The position numbers and the translations under genes are program-made. A model generated the notes under the pieces. The model saw nothing but the letters and a program-made list of their open reading frames with translations. It was not told the DNA's origin and made no database searches. This document shows, piece by piece, positions 12,307 to 24,337 of a stretch of DNA of 64,000 bases (the first letter of the stretch is position 1; each line of letters opens with the position of its first letter). The stretch comes from Parus major. Lineage: Eukaryota; Chordata; Aves; Passeriformes; Paridae. The stretch is from NCBI RefSeq assembly GCF_001522545.3, contig NC_031799.1, forward strand, positions 31,586,580 to 31,650,579, in the 5' to 3' direction.

Positions 12307-13493
12307 TAAAACCAGAGAGAGAGAAAAGAGGGAGAAGGGGGGCAGGCAGTGGAGGGAGAAATGTTATTGGTTTTCTCAGAAGGATTTTCTTTTATACATA
12401 GCTTTATCCTATAATTTTGTCCCTGTTGGGCACACTGCCTAAATTTAAACACAAACAGTCAAGCAATGAAGAAACATTACCACATTTACTGTGAACAAAA
12501 ACTCCCAGTTGTACAGTGAAATTTTAATACATTTCAACTTATCTCTTTTACTAATGGGGAGAGTACAAACCCTGCAGGAATTCGCTCTGCAAACTGGTAA
12601 TTACAGTAGACTCACTTTTTTATAATGCATATGTATAGTCAGACACAAGAAACATAGCTGCCCTTTTGATGTAGGTTACAATAGGAATGTTTAAAAAAAA
12701 TTATGAAAATCTTCTGCAATTCTAAAGGAATGCATTATTTCATGGGAAGTTGTCCTTTAGCTAAAGAACAGAAATATATAAAATACAATAGAACATGCAT
12801 ATATTTATTTGCTTTTGTAATCTGAAGCAGAATCTTTATCAGGCTGTTCTTTTTTTTCAAGTAGGGTAGGGTCTTTCTGGTTTGCTTTTTGCTGTTGTTT
12901 TTTTCCTAATGTACCTACTGGTGCAAAACTGGTTTCCATCCTACAGTAGCATGTATGAGTTCAGAAGACCTTTGTTCCCCCAAGCCCCCTCTGTACACAA
13001 CATTAAAATATAAATAATTTTGATCATCAAATTCATGTCTCAGTAAATCTTTATAACATACATTTAAAAGTACTGTTGTAATTGCATAGATTTACAACAT
13101 ATACTGTCAAACTCATACAAGATATTAATTTGCTTTGTCTGGCAAAATATGTTTGTAGCATACACAGACATTTAATTTAATCTGAGGACGTGTGAAATCG
13201 AAGTAGGATCTACTGCCAAGTCATACATACAGACAACATTCTTCTTTAATACAATGATAAGATACAGCTATATGTTAAAACATCCAAACAAACAAGCAAA
13301 AACAAAGCACAAGACAAATGAGGGTTTGCAAAAACTTCCCATATTTTCATGTCATTCATGGTTTGCACCACTATTTCTTAATGCCTATCAAGAAACCATA
13401 CCGCAAACACTCACATCCTTACTCTTCACATATACTCATATTCACATTCTAGAAAGGTAGGAAAAAATATCACCAATTCATTAATTAAATCAT

Positions 13494-13510
13494 TGTGCGC
13501 ATGTGCGCAC
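13494..13510. repeat. 17-base alternating pyrimidine/purine tract with CpG steps
   Basis: TGTGCGCATGTGCGCAC alternates pyrimidine and purine throughout and has two GCGC cores, the type of sequence most prone to Z-DNA. It contains the octamer pair GTGCGCAT and GTGCGCAC. Confidence 0.85.
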
Positions 13511-15141
13511 TAAGAGCAACACAGAAAAAAGTCATGTTATAATTCCCATTTCTAGAGTTCCTGTAAAAAGGCACATCTTCAAAACTGCCAGAAGAGCAAG
13601 CCACACAACCTGGCATTTTTTTGAGCTGCATTTTCACCAGTTTGCAACACCTAGCTTGGTGGAAACACAATCTGCCTGTCTCTGTTGAGCAGATCCTGTG
13701 TGTTACGTTGGTTGAAAGGTAACATGAAACATTTGCAAGCTTCTCCTAATATAGAGCATATTTCAATTATGATACAGTTACGAATAACAACATATGCACA
13801 GCTCAAGACAGTCACAAGTAAATTCACTAGACCCCAAGGTTTCATTCTCCAAACACACAAAGTCTTAATTACAAGGAAACCATGTAAGTCAGTGTCAATG
13901 ATTGCTTGCAACCACCAACAGAGAATCAATGGCCAAATGAAAACTGTAACAGCAATGGTGAAGGTCTCTCCTCTAAATCCTTTAAAGATACTTTCCATGG
14001 AGTTTTTCTATACTTAAAGCCCATGAAATTTCAGGTGAGCTGGAAATTTTCATTTCCCTTATTGCTGCAGAGTAGCTTTCTCACAGATGTAACTATCTTC
14101 TCTACAGAGGTGTTTTTTAAGCAGTGAAATTACTTAATTTAGAAGTGAGTTGTTAACGACTGCGGAATTGCTTAACTTTTTCCCTCCCCCTGCCTTTTTT
14201 AATCAAAGAAATCTGATCTTGACTAAATGTGAAGAAATTCCTTCTCATTTAGAACTAGTAGGTTTGCTACAATCAGACTGAGCATCAGACTAAGGGTGCT
14301 ACACTAGGGCTACTAATGAAAAGCACAGAACTTGATGTATTGTATGCATGGTAAGCATTTTACTTATTCCAAAATCCACAATCTGCTAGGAGAGTGAGAA
14401 GTATACTACTCACAGTAGACCTGTGAGTGTAAACATTCTTCAGAGAAATAAAAGTAAATTCTACAAAATAGAAGTTTTATTCCATATGACTTGCTGCCCT
14501 GGCTGATGCAATACTTAGGACGTGCTTAGTCAGCAAGTTTTTGTTGAAAGCATACAGGAGGTAACACAAACTCATCTTCAGAAACTTCCTTCACCACTGC
14601 ACATCATAATTGTCACAGTGATTTCTGTCTTTCTCAGGGTGGGCAGAGAAGACACACAGAGGCTCAGTCTTGACTTGAAATCTACACCCTATGCTAAAAC
14701 GTCACCTAATTTCTAGATTTCAGAAGCAGTGTGAGGAGAAACAAGGGACAATATAGCCGAGATTATGACCCTTCTTGTGTAGAAGACAACAGACCCAGTC
14801 ATATTTCTAAACTGAAGAAACAGTATCTTTGCAATGAATACGCAGCAATGCAGCTGCTTTCCTCTTCCTGACCTACAACCTTCATTTAATTTCTAAGGAT
14901 TCACAGAAAAGAAACTCCAAACAATTTGAAAAAGGCACTGCTTCCTTTAATGTCCTGTCACATGCAAAAGTAAACAATGTCTCTTTTTAACAGCTTTCCA
15001 TAATAAAGAAAAAATTACAATACTAAAATTTTTGTACTAAATGAGTGTAAAAAGATTATGTGAGACAATTACAGATAAAGGCTTTATCTAAGGAAAGAAT
15101 TCCAGATCATTGACAGTGACCTTCATTATTTATTTCTTGAT

Positions 15142-15192
15142 ACTTCCCAATTTTTAGTACCCAGTTCAATTTGGGAGTCAATATTGGGAAGT
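15142..15192. repeat. Spaced inverted repeat, perfect 10-bp arms
   Basis: ACTTCCCAAT (15142-15151) and ATTGGGAAGT (15183-15192) are exact reverse complements with 31 bases between them. The spacer also contains a partial copy, TTGGGAGT. It could form a stem-loop in the transcript of either strand. Confidence 0.88.
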
Positions 15193-15780
15193 GTAAAGGA
15201 CCTTCAATACATGCAGAAGTTCTGCAGACTTTCATCCTCCTTATCACTCCTCCTTTTTATAATATTATGTGTAACAGTTGATGACATGGGCAAAAAATAA
15301 AACTAATTAGAATCAGGTGGCTGCAGTTTAAGGAGATAGTCCTGAGTGATAACTGAGACAACATAAAGTAATTTGCTGACAGTGAAACTAGAACAAATTT
15401 TATGTTGGAGGGCAGTGTTGGAGGGAGAACACAAACCCTTTCTTTCTTGTTTATTTGTTTAACTGATGGCGTTATGAAAATTCTGTATCTGTTTAAAACA
15501 CAAGACACAGTAAGCACGGAGAAATTAATTTTTGAGCACAGTTGCAGGAAGATGACCAATAAAGCCTACAAAACTTATGGCACAGTTGCCATGCTTTTCA
15601 CATTTGTCACCTGTCCTATAAATACCATTGCCTCCTGTTTTACACCTGCATATTTCTTGCTCTGTTAGGGGAGAAATGCTAGCCTGCTACCAAAGTTTCT
15701 GTAACAGTAACATGCCCCTGAGCACCAAACCAAGTAGTCAAGAGATGCTACCCTTCTTACTTCTGACCTTATGAATTTGT

Positions 15781-15920
15781 CAGAGAATCAGAGAATTTGA
15801 TGAGTTGGAAGGGCCGCAGAATGATCATGGAATCCAACTCCTGGCCCTGCAGAGCACCATCCCAAGAGTCATACATGTGCCTGAGAGGATTGTCGAAATG
15901 CTCCTTGAACTCCACAGTAT
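15781..15920 (-). mobile_element. CR1 LINE short 3' fragment, sense on minus strand
   Basis: The fragment begins on the plus strand with two tandem CAGAGAAT octamers, diverged forms of the CR1 terminal repeat in reverse orientation. It continues with GAGTTGGAAGGGCCG, then ATCATGGAATCCAACTCCTG and CTCCTTGAACTCC, all typical of the reverse-complemented CR1 3' untranslated region and ORF2 end. It has about 140 recognisable bases and no coding potential. The right edge is approximate. Confidence 0.87.
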
Positions 15921-16495
15921 TACTGTCTTGAATAGATCACAATCACAGTTATTGCACAAGAATTGGGCCAAATGACTAGCAAATTGTTTTTGAAAGATCC
16001 ATGTGCTCTCTCCTGGTTTTGCAATTAGGAAGACATCTTCATGTAAAAAAACAGAACATTTAAATACAAAATCAGTTTTTCTTCTAATCTCTTATAATAG
16101 CTAAGCAATTACATATATTTATTTGAAATCAGTTGAAAATTCAGATACTACACTGGACCAAAGGGAAAAAAAAATCACAGTTGTTTTGTTTGTATTTTCC
16201 ATTGCTTTTGTGTTTTATATAGTGACAGGAGTGGTCATCAGTCTGATTTGGATATTATCCATTTCCTCTTTACACAATAGGTAAATTTGTATCTTGAAAT
16301 GCATGCTAAAATGTTATCTCTGGACCCTGAAGTCTCGTTTATCTACAAATCTAAAACAGATTAGGCAGTGGGAGATATGAGTTGGTTGTGATAATCTGTT
16401 CCTATATCTCAGATCTGGAAAAAGGAAAATTGTACTCCCAGCATACCTAAACTTTGAAAATTCAGTAGAAAAAGTAAACCAAGTAATGAAGAACA

Positions 16496-16560
16496 TTTTC
16501 TTTCTTTTTTCCTTTCTTTTTTCCTTTATTTTCCCTTTTTTTTTTTTAAAAAAAAAAAAA
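16496..16560. repeat. Pyrimidine repeat leading into a T12A13 palindrome
   Basis: Two to three imperfect 12-base units of the TTTCTTTTTTCC type (16499 to about 16530) lead into twelve T (16536-16547) followed immediately by thirteen A (16548-16560). The T/A run is self-complementary and may extrude as a hairpin. Confidence 0.92.
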
Positions 16561-17234
16561 GAGCATAAACTATTCTATTAAACAAAACTCATCTATTTGG
16601 ATATATGCATTCAGCAGAAAATGACAACAGCTAAACAGATATCTCAGCAACCATCAGGCTACCCAATCAAAAATAATGTGTTCTAATATGCTGCATTAAA
16701 GTAACAGCAACTTTTGCCATTTGGCAGCACGCATTGTATTGAACCCATTTGAGAAAACAGTGTGTTAATTTGTATCTTGTATTTATCAAATCCTGACTAT
16801 CCATTTTGAAGTGTTCAACATCTTTAAAAATCAACACACATCCTCATAGACAAAGTTGAGAGAATTTATTGCATTTCCCACTTCTTTTACAAGCTCTCTC
16901 CCACCTTAATCCAGAGGAATACATTATTCAGTGCATGTTTAGTATTTCCTTCATTTGCCTTCTGTCATGCTGGTATTAGATCTCGCCAAGTGTAGCATCA
17001 GCTACAGTAATCCTGCTGCTACTCACTACACAAGTGAAAAGTGTAGTCTGTAGAAAGAGGAATGTTCTCATTCCCTCTACAAAATCCAGCCTGCAGGCTC
17101 TAATCCAGCATGTATACTCCTGTGCACATGCTGTGCTCATGCTAAGCCCTGTATTTATTCCTGTCATAGCACCTTGCAGTTTATCACAGACAAAAGTTAC
17201 TTTGGTCACCATGTAATGTGCAAATACTTTGCAG

Positions 17235-17279
17235 CATCTACATCTACATCTACATCTACATCTACATCTACATCTACAT
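17235..17279. repeat. (CATCTA)7 hexanucleotide microsatellite
   Basis: Seven perfect CATCTA units (17235-17276) plus a partial CAT. On the minus strand one frame reads as alternating Cys-Arg, which creates a misleading 141-codon open frame around it. The array is uninterrupted, suggesting recent expansion. Confidence 0.97.
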
Positions 17280-18492
17280 ACTGTGCACATTTGTGGAAAA
17301 AGCAGACCAGGCTGGTAGAAAGTGAAATGGCTTGGTGTGTGCAAAATACCAGCCCAGAGTCTCTTCCCATTGCAATCAATATGTGACTTGTCCTGTTTCA
17401 CTGAAGCACAAGTAAGCCCATCATAGGTGTTTTTACAGTTTTATGAAATTATAGAAAAACATAGTAACCTGGAAAATGTGTCAGTAACAATCTACTCTCT
17501 CCCAAACTATAAAATGGAGAGGACTATTATAGTTTCTAAAGTAGATCAGCTTTCTATCACTCTTTGAATTTATCAGCCTAAGAGAGTATAGAACAAAGCT
17601 ATCAGCCTAATTAACTGAGGGGAACAAATCCTGCTCTCAGCATTTTGATGCTTGTAGGGCAGGAGGCTGCATAGGGACACTTAAACCTGTGGTAATCATA
17701 GCAGGTATTAATGGTTGGTACTCTTTATTTGCAGACATTGCTGTAGCTGCTCCTTAGTGCCCTTCTTCCCCAGACAAACACAGCAGCAGCTCTGATAAGA
17801 GCTCCCTGACAGGCTCTTGCTGCCATCCTCACCATCACAAATGCCATTTCCTGAAGCTCCTGCTGTCATCTACCTACACATATATGTATTAGCTGCACCG
17901 TAAATGCCTGTCTGTGTGCAGGAGCAGTTAAATCAGCAGACAAAATGCAGTTTTTCTCTCCTGCAGGACAAAAGCACAGGCCAGATGGAATGGGTTCCTC
18001 TGTCTAGACCTTGGGGTCTACGTGATGGACGGCCCTAACTTAAACAAGCGTGCACTACAGAGAGGACTAAATTCAGCTCTAAGAAAGCCATGTGTCACCT
18101 CATTATAGCCAGCAGACTTTTATGATGAAAAGTTCATGTCACAATGAGAAAAATGGGAGACTTTTCTCTCATTTTTTGTGAGAGTTCCACCAGGTCATAA
18201 TTAAAAGCAATATTTAGCCTAGCACAAATTAGTTATTGGTAAAAACAAGATGCAATTGCAAGCACAGGTGTTTTTCTCCGCTCTGCTTACCACCTAATAC
18301 TCTTTGGTGTGAAAACTGGTCTGGAAATTTCTTAAAAGCCACCCTTCTGGTGAGAATTCCAGAGTTTTCAGGTAACAGTTCTGCCAGACACACCACAGAA
18401 ACAGTCTGTTGCAGTATGTTGATAAGTCTGTTTCCACTCCTAGAAAAAGCCAGATGGTGCAGAGGTGTGTGACAGTAATTTCTAAACCATTA

Positions 18493-18493
<1 letters not shown>

Positions 18494-18532
<39 letters not shown>
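18494..18532. repeat. A39 homopolymer
   Basis: The longest homopolymer in the window. No AATAAA, CR1 tail or target-site duplication is visible beside it, so there is no support for a retroposed cDNA. The run length may be affected by sequencing error. Confidence 0.95.
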
Positions 18533-18534
<2 letters not shown>

Positions 18535-19348
18535 AAAAATTCCAATGTAATTGTGGTAAGTTTCAGTTTGAGGACCAAATTCAGGTCAGTTCCACTTTAT
18601 CCAGACTGATTCACTTCTCCCTGTTATTATTTGATTGCTGACAATGTGCTTGCTGCTATGAAAGCCTCAAAAAGAAAAGGAGTTTAATTTCAGGAGTTTA
18701 AAAACAGACATAGAAGAACAAGATGTGCTAAGTAGCAAAGAAAGAACTAATGAAACTAATGAAACTGCCTTCCCCTAAATTTTCAACAAAATTAATAAAA
18801 ATTTTCAACACATTCACAATAAAAAAAAAATCAACATTCTCTATAAATTCATCTAAATTTAATTGAAGGCTTGAACCACACACAGGCTTTTGGTATTGCA
18901 AAAAGCAGTATTTACATGAAGAAAGTATCATGCCAAAAACCAGGAAGTGATGCTCCATTAATATTCATTACATGCCAACACTCAAAAAAAAAAAAGGAAA
19001 GAAAATGTAAGCTGCCAAGTTTATTTTGGCAAAGCTCTATGACATGATTTGTATTCAAAGCAAATTCTAGAAAAATGTCTTTAAATCAACGTAAATCCTT
19101 TTCAAATTGAAAAAAAAAAAAACCCAACACATAAAACAAGGAAAAAGCACTTCTGAGTTTTAGTCCTTTTTTCAATACTACACTGTAGATAAGAGTTTAA
19201 GTGAAGTACATTGTCACAGAAGACCTACCAACATAGGTTAGGTACACTTTTTCCTGTCTTTGTGACAAAGAACTTGATCTCTTTGTTATCAAAGAATTAT
19301 AAATTGATGATATTTAATATTATTTTCCCATCCCACCTATTTTCTTTA

Positions 19349-19379
19349 CATATATATATATATATATATATCTATATAT
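19349..19379. repeat. (TA)n microsatellite
   Basis: A TA run with one CTATATA interruption near its right end. Confidence 0.95.
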
Positions 19380-21942
19380 CAGCACAATTTTGAAATGAGT
19401 GAGAACACCACATACAGAGAATAATCTCAGTTTTCATAGGCAAAGCCCAAACTACACAAGTAGTGGCAGTGACCTTTAGTGTGGTGTTAGCATACTTCTG
19501 AGAAATGAAAACATTGATTCATTGCCTGGCTGGGCCAGAGGCAGGAAGGGGGCCAGTGATGTCCATACTGCAGAGTGGAATGAATGCCATACAGAAATTC
19601 CTAAAGCTCTTCTGCAGAGATTTGCAAAAGCAGCACACCACTCACATTTGGCCACATTACTTCTGGCGCTCAAATAATTTTTTTATAAAAGCAGGGCAGG
19701 TATTTCCCAGCAGCACAGGACCAGTGCATTGAGATGCCATCGTGACACACAGCACAAAAAATCAGTCTAGCAGGTTTGTCCCCAGCACAGAAGCTGGAAG
19801 CCTCTGTTACTCATGTTTGAATTCCACCTACCAGTTGCAGGGGCTAGAAAAACAAAGGCATTTCTGCAGCCAAACTTGAAGACAAGGAACAGGCCCTCAC
19901 ATGACTGCGTGGAGGTGTTGTTTCTAGACCAATTTCACTGACTTCCTGAGTGACTTAATGTGCCTTTTCCTCAGTTCCTCTACCTTTCAATCACAATCAA
20001 CAGCTCTGAAAGAAGCTGAGAAGCAGAAATTCTCAAATTAGGAAACAGCAGGAAAGCAGCCATGTACACCCCGAAGAGTGAAGTCTGAAAAGCTACATTT
20101 ATGGCATTGCTCTTTGTGCTGTTCTTACATTCTTTTCCCATTTTCCCCACCCCATGCAAGTTCTGTCCTTTCCTGATGTCTTGAGATTTACCTTGTGCCA
20201 GCAGGCAGGGGAACATGTGGTGAGTGGGACCACGGGCTAAGTGCAGGCAAAGGCATTCTCTCCAGCTACATGAAAGTCATCTCCTCTTCCTCTTTTGGGA
20301 AACTGAACCTGCCCAGAGCAGATGCCACCCTGTCCAGGCCACCAGGGCAGGCTGCTCAGCCCTGGGGCAGCCAGGTAGCCACAGGGCAGGTGTCAGGGTG
20401 CAGGATGTGAGGCAGGAACACCCTTGAGCTGGCAGAAGAACAAGATGAGAGACCAGAGAGCGGATAGTTCCCAGGAGGCAGAGTTTGAAGGAGAAGCTCA
20501 TTAGACAAGAACTATCAGAACCCTTGACTGAAAGTTGTTTTCATCTGATTAAGGAGAAATTATTGGGCTGTGATTTGGGCTAAAAGAAAAAATAAATCAG
20601 GTGTGGCAGAGTCATCAGTAGAAACTGCTAGGCTTGGCTTAAAGGGTAACTGGGGACCAGGACGGGTGAACTGGAGCAACACTGAAGCCTTAGAGAGGGT
20701 GAGTGACAGTGGCAGGGTAAAGAAGTGAGCTTAGAACCATTTTTGATTAAATAGCAGAAAGGAGGTCTCATCTGTGAAACTACTGCTCTGAAACCATTGG
20801 AGGCCATGATTGGCAGATATCCATACATTCATGCAGATGTACTACTTTTCAAAATTATCATTCAAGTCTGTTGGTATAACAGTTTGAAACACACCTTTCA
20901 GTTGTAGGCATATATAGTAACGTTCTTCACCTCATTTAAAAATTTCTTCCCTTCTCTGAAACAGTGGTCCCATTGAGTAAGCACTGAAAGATGAAAAGCA
21001 GATGCTCCCTAGGAGGCTGGCAAAACTGGTGACTCAGAAGGCATCTCACTCACCTAATTACTGAGTAGGACAGTATCTAATAGTTATTAGATAGTAATAT
21101 TATTAAATGCTACTGAAAGAAACCTATAACTCTGTGAGCCCTGTAAATTCTCCATTAGCATCAGCATCCAAATTCAATACTGTTGAAGGGAATCCTGGCA
21201 GATGAGAACAGACCTTTTACATAATTTTCCCAAACAAAATTGTCCCTTCTGTGATTTTTCTAATGTTTTTAGGGAGTTTTGGTCAGGCACAATTTTTAAA
21301 GTCAAAAGGGATTTTGGATCTATGCCAAGTTGTTCTTTTTTCCTAAATCTTAAATACTTGATGTGCTTTGGGAAATCACTGCTTATGAGCAAGTGATGAG
21401 TTTTCATTTGTTTACTTAATACAACAAGGAGCTGCAAAGTTATTCCACTGCCTTGTAAAAATTCAAGGGAGTGAAAAATATGTGAAGAGAAGCAGAATAC
21501 CTACCTGGCCAGCAATAGTGAAGTAAGTAAAAGGTGAAGGAAAGCACTGGGTCAGATTCAGAGGAAAAAACAGGGAGGAGAGGACAAAGGTAGAAGGTGG
21601 AGGGAGAGAGACAGAAATAATCAAAAGAACTAGGGACAAAGATGCAAACAGGAATAAAAATGAAAAGAATATATTAGAGGAAAATTAGACAGAAATACTG
21701 ACCTCTCTATTCTAGATTTAGAAGAATTTAAAATTTGGTATGTTAAGGGTTAAGTACTACATTTTTGAGAGTAATGGGTATAATAGCAAGCTGATTGATT
21801 TGCCACAGCCCTGCAAAACTCACATGTGAAAACATGCCATTGCACATCATGTGCATCCATCCTATTGAAATCCAGACAGACATTAATCACCAAATGAGGA
21901 AGTATGAAATTCACTTTAATGATTTCTAGACTAAATACCCCC

Positions 21943-21943
<1 letters not shown>

Positions 21944-21999
<56 letters not shown>
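21944..21999. repeat. (AC)28 dinucleotide microsatellite
   Basis: About 56 bases of uninterrupted AC repeat. This is the longest perfect microsatellite in the window and very likely polymorphic; it can adopt Z-DNA. Confidence 0.98.
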
Positions 22000-22001
<2 letters not shown>

Positions 22002-24287
22002 TTCAAATGCCTTTTGCTAGTGTTCTCAGTGTATGTATGTTACCTTGATGGTTAATGCTTATAGCAAAATATCAGGAGCTCAAATTAATTTAGACTATCT
22101 AATAAAGCACCAGCAGGTTCTTGAGGTTCACCTGTGCAGTTCTGAACCAGAAGAGTTTAATTACTGAGAATTCATCTGTGTCACTGATGGACAATTTTTC
22201 AAAAAGGCTTGTAACTTGCCAGGTAAAAAATATATTTTTAAAGAAAAAAATATATAGAGGCCAGAAGTATTTTGCTTTTATTCTTTATCTTCACTTCATA
22301 AAACATTATTACTTTGATATACTAAAAGACTCCTGTTCTTTTTAAGAACACAAAATAAGAATGTAAAAAATGGAGCAACATCAGCAGCTTTCTGAGGAAT
22401 GGCTTCTCACAGAACAGCAGGTTCTCAACAAATAATGAACTATAAGATACAGTCCTCAGAATGCCATGTGTATGAAAGTTCAGCACGGAGGGCAGATGGG
22501 GCAAATACACCCCATGACCTACTAGATTCAGCCAGAAGACTCTTGGATTCCAACTTGCATGCTGGTGAAAGTAAGGCAGACAGAGGTATACTTTAACTCC
22601 CAATTGTGTCCAGGGTATGACAAAAAGTGGAAAATGTTTGTCCTAAATTAAGAAAATAATTATAGTATGATTTAACAAAACAGCTTGTCAACCTATCTAT
22701 GTCTCCAAGGAAAGCCCTAATTAAGCAGTTCCAGAGTCCATGTGTCAATCCTTTTACCCTTCCACAATTTCTGAACCCTTGAATGTGCTTTTGCTGTCTT
22801 TGGTAGGAAGGTAGGCTTTGCAAATGTACCTAATTCTTATAATACAGTAGAACAAAACAGAAGTTACATGCAGTCCCCAGACCTTTTTGTTTTGGCCTGC
22901 TAGGTGCTTACAGCCAGGGCATTCCACTGCACTTATTTAATAGTGACGAGGTATCAGCTGGAACCAGCAGCTCCTGCCTAGACACACCTCACATCTTGCT
23001 TAGCCAAGGAAAGGATGTGCTGCTGAAGGTGGTCTGGAGAGAAGCTTTGGGGGAGATCAGAGGTCTCCAATAAGTTTCAGCATAATAATAAAGCTGTAGA
23101 ATTAGAGAAATTAGAAATAAGAAAATCAGAAATTAGAAATAGAGCTGATTACTCAACAGTATGCCTGATACAGTTATTTCAAATTTCAATTCTAACTCTG
23201 GAAAAGAAAAATCCCCTCTAATCTAATCATGCCAAGCCTGGAACTAAAAAATGCTGGACATCTAAGAACACAGAATACCCCAAACTTCATCTAAGAAAAA
23301 TGCTAAACTAAACTACCTGAGGACATGACATTGTACAGGTCCTCTGCCAGACATCAAGAAGATGTGAGAGTACTCAGATATTTTTCTGAGTACAGTGCAA
23401 AAAAGGTAAATATAACTGTAAGATCAGACATGCTAAAACCACATTTGAAGTAGCATGCTAGAAAACAGAGAGATTTATGGACTCGCATAGGAGATGTTTA
23501 TAAAAGTTTCAAAGGTTATTTAAAAAAAAAAATAGTTTAAAAATATTTCACCAGGAGATTCCTTGGAAGGAACACCTGTTTAAACTCCTTCCTTAGTATT
23601 GCAGCCTGAACTCACCAATGTGACAGGATCAATCACTTCAGGTTTTCACAGATCTTGAGCTGCTAGATGAACCAGTTTTTAAGATCACAAATGACCAGTA
23701 CATGAATCAAGCAAGTTTTCATGCAGTTAATTTTTGCGAGGTGATTAACTAAACACAGTTACTCTGATTCAGTTCAACAAGTATTGCTGTTGTTCTCATT
23801 TTTTCCGGTTCTCAGAACTACAAAACGTAAATTAAATGGCCTTTTATGTTTCATGACAGTCTTGCTCATTTTTGCAGCAATTCTATTAATCTAATACCTT
23901 TGGACATTTCACACCACAGACAGTAAAAAAGGATGTGAAAAATACTGAAAACATTACATTTGCCATAGACTTCACAAAAATACCTTCTAAATTTTCAGAA
24001 GATCAATAAAAACATTTTTTAGATCATGCTTTTAGTTAAATATTTTCACAAAATCCTTTCTATTTTTTCCCCTTTTTCTTCTTCTTTAGTAAAGTTAACT
24101 TCACAACACAAATTGCTCCAGCCTGCTCACATTTAGAAACTCAGTGATACATGCTAATGTTTCGCTAAGTGCTGCTCACACCAGCAGTAGTGCTCATTTG
24201 AGGACTAATAAATGCAAAGGACTAAATAAAGAGCCCTGGAAAACACAAAGAAATGCAGACCTTAGATTCCTCACATATATATGTGTC

Positions 24288-24291
<4 letters not shown>

Positions 24292-24328
<37 letters not shown>

Positions 24329-24337
24329 ATGTGTGTA
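24292..24337. repeat. (GT)n dinucleotide microsatellite
   Basis: A GT run of about 36 bases to 24327, then GCATGTGTGT. It is preceded by ATATATATGTGTCTGTGAG, a degraded extension. Confidence 0.95.

Larger units (their letters stand above)
10792..15780. other. Intronic AT-rich DNA between CR1 copies
   Basis: This segment holds a TA microsatellite at about 12247-12306, an alternating purine/pyrimidine stretch at 13494-13510 and a spaced inverted repeat at 15142-15192. A 115-codon minus frame (13651-13998) is hydrophobic in places but has no family resemblance that I recognise and overlaps a 110-codon frame on the other strand, so it is not called a gene. Confidence 0.55.

Noticed and set aside
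13651..13998. 115-codon minus frame overlapping a 110-codon plus frame
   Set aside because: Overlapping frames of similar length on both strands with no family resemblance suggest a chance lack of stops.
16976..17401. 141-codon open frame on the minus strand with a Cys-Arg repeat
   Set aside because: The Cys-Arg run is a translation of the CATCTA microsatellite; no domain, splice context or start context supports a gene.
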